Of a stretch of 17,855 bases of DNA, positions 14,224-17,855 are shown in pieces (within the stretch, counting starts at the first letter, position 1; every line of letters begins with the position of its first letter). The stretch is taken from NCBI GenBank assembly GCA_023451395.1, contig JAEXZL010000149.1, positions 1-17,855 of the forward strand. Reading direction: 5' to 3'. The notes under the pieces are model-generated. The model did not search any database and had not been told where the DNA came from. It saw nothing but the letters and a program-made list of their open reading frames with translations. Position numbers and translations under genes: made by a program. The DNA is from Bacillota bacterium (GTDB lineage Bacteria; Bacillota; Clostridia; Clostridiales; Clostridiaceae).

Positions 14224-15123
14224 TTATCTTGTTAAAAACCCTTTATTCTTAAGGGCAGCCTCATAAAGTATTATGGTGGAAGCCACTCCTACATTCAAGG
14301 AATCACAATCTCCTAACATAGGTATGAAAACCCCTGTATAATCGGTATTATACCAGCTCTGTGAAACTCCGTACTTTTCACTACCCATGATTATGGCAAC
14401 TCTACCCTTGTATGAATGCTCATAATAAGACTTCTGTGCTGAGGTATCAGTTAATATAATCTCATAGTTTTTTTCCTGAAGCCAAGCTATGGTTTCCTGG
14501 TAATCTGCTTCTATAATAGGAACCTTAAAACAAGCACCCATGCTGCTTCTAATAAGCTTTGGATGATTTAGCCTTGTCTTTCTATTGTTTATAATTACGC
14601 AATCAACCTCTGTAGCATCACAGGAGCGAAGTATTGTTCCAACATTGCCAGGGATTTCTAGCCCATCTAATATTAAAACAATTGACGACTCAGAAACATA
14701 AATATCCTCTAGTCTCTTATAATCTAAATTGCATACAGCTAATACACCTTGAGAATTCTCCTTTTCACAGATTGTATTAAAAACTCTCTCTGATACTATG
14801 AAGCTTTCTTCTGCTAGATCTCCATATATATCCACAAGCACCTGGGCTTCAATAGACCGAATTTTTTCTAAGGATATTAAAAAATATTTTATAGGGATAT
14901 TATATTTTTTAGCTAGTTCCAAAGCCCATATGCCCTCAATCACCGCAAGTCTTTCAGGATTTGGCTTTGTATTCTTGTTCAGGCTAAGTATTCTGTTTAT
15001 AACACCGCTCTTTTTCCCAATTGCCTTGAACTTATTGCCATATCTCTCACTAAATAGCTTCTCCTTATCTTCAAGAGAAATGTCTCTTAAGTCTTGAAAA
15101 CTATTTATGTTATTATAAATCAT
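14224..15123 (-). CDS. TrmH/SpoU-family RNA 2'-O-methyltransferase
   Basis: An S-adenosylmethionine-dependent enzyme that methylates ribose in rRNA or tRNA, 299 residues. The N-terminal substrate-binding domain covers about 1-140. The C-terminal SPOUT (knotted) domain has motif 1 IPGNVGTILRSCDA (157-170, with R166), motif 2 IIMGSEKYGVS (244-254, in place of the more usual GNEGxG) and motif 3 IPMLGDCDSLNVGVAS (267-282). The length and N-terminal domain resemble RlmB-like and TsnR-like enzymes, so resistance methylation is possible but housekeeping is more likely. The start ATG follows GGAGGATAAAAG, a strong site. The gene stands alone, with a candidate promoter upstream and a clear terminator. 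The exact nucleotide target cannot be told from sequence. Confidence 0.9.
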   Translation of the reverse strand: MIYNNINSFQDLRDISLEDKEKLFSERYGNKFKAIGKKSGVINRILSLNKNTKPNPERLAVIEGIWALELAKKYNIPIKYFLISLEKIRSIEAQVLVDIYGDLAEESFIVSERVFNTICEKENSQGVLAVCNLDYKRLEDIYVSESSIVLILDGLEIPGNVGTILRSCDATEVDCVIINNRKTRLNHPKLIRSSMGACFKVPIIEADYQETIAWLQEKNYEIILTDTSAQKSYYEHSYKGRVAIIMGSEKYGVSQSWYNTDYTGVFIPMLGDCDSLNVGVASTIILYEAALKNKGFLTR

Positions 15124-15153
15124 CTTTTATCCTCCATAGCTTCCTACCACTTT

Positions 15154-15181
15154 TTTATACTAATTCCACCTATTGTCTAAA
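15154..15181 (-). promoter_or_regulatory. Candidate promoter of the RNA methyltransferase gene
   Basis: TTTAGA (15181-15176) and TATAAA (15159-15154) are 16 bp apart on the minus strand, four and five of six matches to consensus, ending 30 bp before the start codon. Confidence 0.45.
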
Positions 15182-15238
15182 GCTATTTATCCCTATTTAT
15201 CTTCACCGATCCCCTTCTACCTCTGATTTCCTTTCAAA

Positions 15239-15319
15239 TCTCTTTTCTCCGGTGGCTGTCACCTATGGCTACTGAAATCTCTTTTCTCCGGTGCCAGGCA
15301 CCAATAGGTGCCTGGCACC
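15239..15319. repeat. Composite cluster of REP-like elements, copies 6, 7 and 8
   Basis: Copy 6 (15239-15263) and copy 7 (15278-15302) are both in minus orientation with complete GAGAAAAGAGA tails. Copy 6 has a changed base in the core (GGTGACAGCCACC). Copy 7 has the perfect palindrome GGTGCCTGGCACC. Copy 8 (15307-15319) is the same core without a tail and can pair with copy 7 as a hairpin with a 4-nt loop. The cluster starts 10 bp after the RDD gene stop, where it could also act as the 3' end of that transcript. Confidence 0.82.
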
Positions 15320-15328
15320 TAAAAGTAC

Positions 15329-16021
15329 CTAAATCTTATCTATAAATTCCTTCCACTGGTCTAAGGTATCTTCATCTTGGAACTTTTCGGTAAAATACTC
15401 TCGAATGCTTTGCTGAAGAAGGCTATAATCCTTCATTTCTCCTTTTCTTCTGTAGTATTCTTGCAAAAGATCATTTTCTTCTTGAGAAAGATAGTAGCTG
15501 TATTTGTCTTTGTCACCGGTTAAATCCTGAAGGGTTACCGGTGCTTGCTTTTTATCTTCTATAACTACCATTGTAGATGCTAATATGTCTCCAATACGCT
15601 TGTGATCCTTAGTTAAAAAAATCATTAAGACACCTACCCCATAGCTATCTATTATAACTTTGAATAGATTTCTTATAGCACTGTGTTTAAAGGTTATTGG
15701 CTGCCCATTGCTTCTAATAGTCCTTAAGCCAAGGAGCCTTTTCCCAGGAGTTTGTCCATTCATTATTAACTCCGCTATCATATAGTAGCCATAATTTATA
15801 ATTCCATTGGCTGCAACTATCAAGGCTAAAATCCATCCATTAAACTCATCCCAAAACTCCGGAACCCAGCTTACTATTATCATAATTCCCAGAATTAAAA
15901 GAAATATAGTGAGATATATTATTATGCTATCTATACCAGTAGCAGCCATTCTAGAACCTATATTTGCTAGTGAGTACTCAACTTCTATATTATCTGGAGT
16001 AGTTATTTTTATCTTTTTCAT
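15329..16021 (-). CDS. RDD-family membrane protein
   Basis: A membrane protein of 230 residues. The RDD domain covers about 15-155: SRMAATGID holds the Arg and Asp (R24, D31) of the family name, membrane segments lie near 30-52, 63-85 and 110-138, and the conserved GQTPGKRLLGLRTI is between them, with RIGDILASTMVV at the end. The C-terminal 70 residues are hydrophilic and helical (YLSQEENDLLQEYYRRKGEM). RDD proteins are often linked to ion transport, but their biochemical role is mostly unknown. The start follows AAAGGGTGATTGT. It is divergent from a SpoIIM-family gene, a pairing common near MoxR/DUF58 loci. The gene looks intact and ends beside the REP cluster. Confidence 0.92.
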   Translation of the reverse strand: MKKIKITTPDNIEVEYSLANIGSRMAATGIDSIIIYLTIFLLILGIMIIVSWVPEFWDEFNGWILALIVAANGIINYGYYMIAELIMNGQTPGKRLLGLRTIRSNGQPITFKHSAIRNLFKVIIDSYGVGVLMIFLTKDHKRIGDILASTMVVIEDKKQAPVTLQDLTGDKDKYSYYLSQEENDLLQEYYRRKGEMKDYSLLQQSIREYFTEKFQDEDTLDQWKEFIDKI

Positions 16022-16380
16022 ACAATCACCCTTTTCAGTCCTTAATTCTATGTCCGATTTTCTATTTCTGCACTTCTTATGAAATTTATTTCTTCACTTC
16101 AAATGCAGTTGTATTTTTTGAACTCTTTTCGATAGTTTCTCTTTTTCAATTCTATACTTTAATTTTTCCCTTCTTCAATCTGAGCTAGAATTTTTCTATA
16201 ATTCTTCTTCTGTAGCTCTAAACCAGCTTTTTTTATTCTCTTCTGTAGTTCTATATTTACAATACTACTTTCGTATTTAATGTACATTTTCCATTTATCA
16301 CGAATTATTTTTTAGACAACTTATTTTTATAGTATGTAATCCCTTGCTTTTTTTGGTAATATATAAATGAGGTGAATATT
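16022..16380. other. Divergent intergenic region between RDD and SpoIIM-family genes
   Basis: The region is pyrimidine-rich on the plus strand, with a near-repeat TTCTTCTGTAGCTCTA / TCTTCTGTAGTTCTA about 50 bp apart. Both divergent promoters should lie here, but no hexamer pair stands out on either strand. A possible very short gene is listed separately. Confidence 0.4.
16159..16287 (-). CDS. Possible 42-residue lysine-rich helical peptide
   Basis: A frame ATG to TAA encodes a charged peptide (MYIKYESSIVNIELQKRIKK and on to QIEEGKN) with an internal repeat ELQKRIKKAG / ELQKKNYRKI that would form an amphipathic helix. The site before the ATG (TGGAAA) is a poor ribosome binding site. It might be a small gene, the remains of a gene, or chance in a purine-rich strand. 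Confidence 0.22.
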   Translation of the reverse strand: MYIKYESSIVNIELQKRIKKAGLELQKKNYRKILAQIEEGKN

Positions 16381-17343
16381 TTGAAAATTGAACAGTTTAT
16401 AAGCAGGAATACAAATACATGGAAAGAACTTGAGGATTTTTCCTCCCGTATAAACAAAAAAGGTATAAAAGGCTTTACATCTACAGAGATCAAAAAGCTT
16501 TTAAGAGTCTTCAGGATATCCAGCCATCACTTGGCCTATGCCAGAACACACTACCCTGATAACAATGTAGTCACCTACTTAAACTCTTTAGTAGGCCGTT
16601 GTCATAACCAAATATATTCTGTGAAAAAATTTAACCCTAAGGATTTATATATATATATTTACAGAGACTTTCCTCAGCTTTTAAAAGACAATCGCAAGTA
16701 TATCTTTACTGCCTTCAGTGTATTTGCCTTTGGCTTCCTTTTAGCCATGATAATGACTATATTAAATACAGATAATGCCTACTTTTTCCTTGATGCAACA
16801 ACAGTTGAAGCTCTCAAAGAAGGTATATCTGAGGGTGGAAGGGATTCCTGGAATAATCCCTTTATGGCAAGCTTTATAACCGTTAATAATGTAGGGGTAG
16901 CTATAAAAGCTTTCGTCTTGGGAATCACCTTAGGTATTGGTACCATATATATTCTTTCCTTTAATGGAGCCATCCTTGGAGTGTATACAGCCTTAGCCTA
17001 TAGGTTTTCAGATCCTACCCTCTATTGGTCATTAATCCTTCCTCATGGAGTAATTGAACTTACTGCAATATTCTTAGCTGGTGGTGCAGGGCTAATTATA
17101 GGAAGAAGCTTGTTAATTCCTGGAGAGCACACAAGAAAGCATGCATTGATTCTTGCAGCAAAAAAAGCTGTATCCATCATCGCTGGCACCGCTATGCTCT
17201 TAGTTATAGCTGGTATGATAGAAGGCTTCTTTACCCCCTTAAGTATAAGTAAGGAGAGTAAGCTGATTTTCGCATCCCTAACAGCAGTTCTTCTTGCTCT
17301 TTACTTTTATATTCCTTATAGAAAAGCACGCTCTAGAAATTAA
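16381..17343 (+). CDS. SpoIIM-family (stage II sporulation protein M-like) membrane protein
   Basis: A membrane protein of 320 residues from the chosen start. The soluble N-terminal half (1-105) is followed by membrane segments near 108-130, 170-205, 215-245, 262-282 and 293-312. The family hallmark PHGVIELTAIFLAGGAG is at 221-237. It belongs to the SpoIIM/DUF95 superfamily. SpoIIM itself acts with SpoIID and SpoIIP in engulfment during sporulation, but many members, including ones of this size beside RDD, DUF58 and MoxR genes, have no known role. The TTG at 16381 was chosen because GAGGTG is 6 nt upstream; a GTG at 16372 lies inside that site. It is on the plus strand, divergent from the RDD gene and convergent with the DUF58 gene. 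Confidence 0.88.
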   Translation: MKIEQFISRNTNTWKELEDFSSRINKKGIKGFTSTEIKKLLRVFRISSHHLAYARTHYPDNNVVTYLNSLVGRCHNQIYSVKKFNPKDLYIYIYRDFPQLLKDNRKYIFTAFSVFAFGFLLAMIMTILNTDNAYFFLDATTVEALKEGISEGGRDSWNNPFMASFITVNNVGVAIKAFVLGITLGIGTIYILSFNGAILGVYTALAYRFSDPTLYWSLILPHGVIELTAIFLAGGAGLIIGRSLLIPGEHTRKHALILAAKKAVSIIAGTAMLLVIAGMIEGFFTPLSISKESKLIFASLTAVLLALYFYIPYRKARSRN

Positions 17344-17360
17344 AATACAAACCTTAAGTA

Positions 17361-17606
17361 TAAACTAAATTCTACTACTAAATTAACAACTTAAATTCTA
17401 CAAATAAATTAAAGTGTAAGCTTAAATTGCACTACTAAATTGAATTATAAACATAAATTTAGATACTAAGTAAAACTATAAGCACTAAATTAAATTATAA
17501 ATGCTCAATTAGACTATAGAAACTATAGCTATAAATGCAGATTAAACTATATAAGCTAAGTTAACTATAAATACTAAATTAAATTATAAATACTAAAATT
17601 AACACT
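17361..17606. repeat. Degenerate AT-rich tandem-like repeat tract
   Basis: About 245 bp made mostly of variants of ACTAAATT and TATAAATRCTAAATT. The 19-mer ACTAAATTAAATTATAAAT occurs exactly at 17484-17502 and 17573-17591 (89 bp apart), with a close copy near 17436. No reading frame. It fills the space between the convergent SpoIIM-family and DUF58 genes. Function unknown; a decayed minisatellite is the simplest reading. Confidence 0.55.
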
Positions 17607-17607
17607 G

Positions 17608-17644
17608 TAGAAGACCTAATATAAATCTAATATAAGGTCTTCTA
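17608..17644. terminator. Bidirectional terminator between SpoIIM-family and DUF58 genes
   Basis: TAGAAGACCT (17608-17617) pairs perfectly with AGGTCTTCTA (17635-17644). On the plus strand GAATTTTAC follows. It begins five bases after the DUF58 stop on the minus strand, so it mainly serves that gene. Confidence 0.7.
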
Positions 17645-17649
17645 GAATT

Positions 17650-17855
17650 TTACATAAGACTTCTGTTCTTTAGCTGAATGTACTTATTAATTACCGTATA
17701 CTCCAGCTTTTCCGGCGGACACTCTATGCAAAACAGTCCTCTCTTATTTAAAAGGTTTATGATCTTTCTTCTTTCCTCTAAGAGTTCAAGAACAACTCCC
17801 TTATTAAAGATTTCTTCTTCTGTTTCTGCCTTACCCTCCATTATCTCCTCATAGC
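17650..17855 (-). CDS. DUF58 protein, C-terminal end only (cut by window edge)
   Basis: The last 68 residues of a gene that enters from the right edge; the frame is open to the edge, so the internal Met at 17841 is not the start. The end matches the C-terminus of DUF58 proteins: GVVLELLEERRKIINLLNKRG, then CIECPPEKLEYTVINKYIQLKNR. DUF58 proteins have a von Willebrand A-like domain and are usually encoded next to a MoxR AAA+ ATPase, with DUF4129 or transglutaminase genes nearby. The RDD and SpoIIM-family genes to the left fit such a locus. Function in the cell is not established. Confidence 0.75.
   Translation of the reverse strand, partial: YEEIMEGKAETEEEIFNKGVVLELLEERRKIINLLNKRGLFCIECPPEKLEYTVINKYIQLKNRSLM

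Noticed and set aside
14224..15123. Calling the methyltransferase a thiostrepton-type resistance gene (TsnR-like).
   Set aside because: The general domain layout fits, but nothing in the motifs or neighbours separates it from housekeeping TrmH-family enzymes.
5453..15319. The regularly recurring 25-bp elements as a CRISPR array.
   Set aside because: They are kilobases apart, in both orientations, without uniform spacers and without cas genes.
15529..15562. CACCGGT and ACCGGTG inside the RDD gene as a REP-derived insertion in the linker.
   Set aside because: The arms are short, lack the tail and encode ordinary residues in frame; coincidence is sufficient.
16305..16493. A minus-strand frame of 62 codons opposite the start of the SpoIIM-family gene.
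   Set aside because: It lies antisense to a clear gene, has no ribosome binding site and no recognisable protein features.

Overview
The window looks like a chromosomal segment of a low-GC, Gram-positive, spore-forming Clostridium-like bacterium (class Clostridia). The evidence is AT-rich DNA, strong AGGAGG-type ribosome binding sites, TTG and GTG starts, a SpoIIM-family gene, a DUF4342 protein, and two OmpR-type two-component systems next to ABC and MATE exporters. Nearly all genes are on the minus strand. The exceptions are a RAYT transposase gene and the SpoIIM-family gene. No rRNA, tRNA or CRISPR array was seen.

Region 1 (1-4724, minus): a four-gene cassette read as ABC ATPase, two-domain FtsX/MacB-like permease, OmpR-type response regulator, then a histidine kinase cut by the left edge. 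It resembles cell-envelope or antimicrobial-peptide stress modules. Four degenerate direct repeats about 25 bp apart precede the ATPase gene. A 17-bp RNA stem lies between the transporter and regulator genes.

Region 2 (4725-8430): a long intergenic stretch with a candidate small RNA, then a REP-associated tyrosine transposase (RAYT, plus strand) converging on a MATE efflux gene. Short palindromic repeats with a GGTGNCNGNCACC core and an invariant GAGAAAAGAGA tail are scattered across the window: seven full copies, one core-only copy and some decayed ones. One copy sits just upstream of the RAYT gene and one encodes the C-terminus of the MATE protein. The RAYT plus its probable REP family is the most notable system here.

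Region 3 (8431-11521, minus): a DUF4342 membrane protein with a UBA-like N-terminus, a second OmpR-type regulator and its sensor kinase. Region 4 (11668-14077, minus): a compact TetR, ABC ATPase, ABC-2 permease operon whose genes overlap. Its promoter carries two matching 17-bp palindromes, TTGAC-N7-GTCAA, one over the -35 box and one over the start site, as expected for autorepression.

Region 5 (14158-17855): a TrmH/SpoU-type RNA methyltransferase with its own terminator, a composite REP cluster, an RDD membrane protein divergent from a SpoIIM-family membrane protein, a degenerate AT-rich repeat tract, and the C-terminal end of a DUF58 protein. RDD, SpoIIM-family and DUF58 genes often cluster with MoxR-type ATPases, so more of that locus may lie to the right. 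Several starts were moved to downstream codons with better ribosome binding sites: regulator 2, ABC-2 permease, TetR and SpoIIM.
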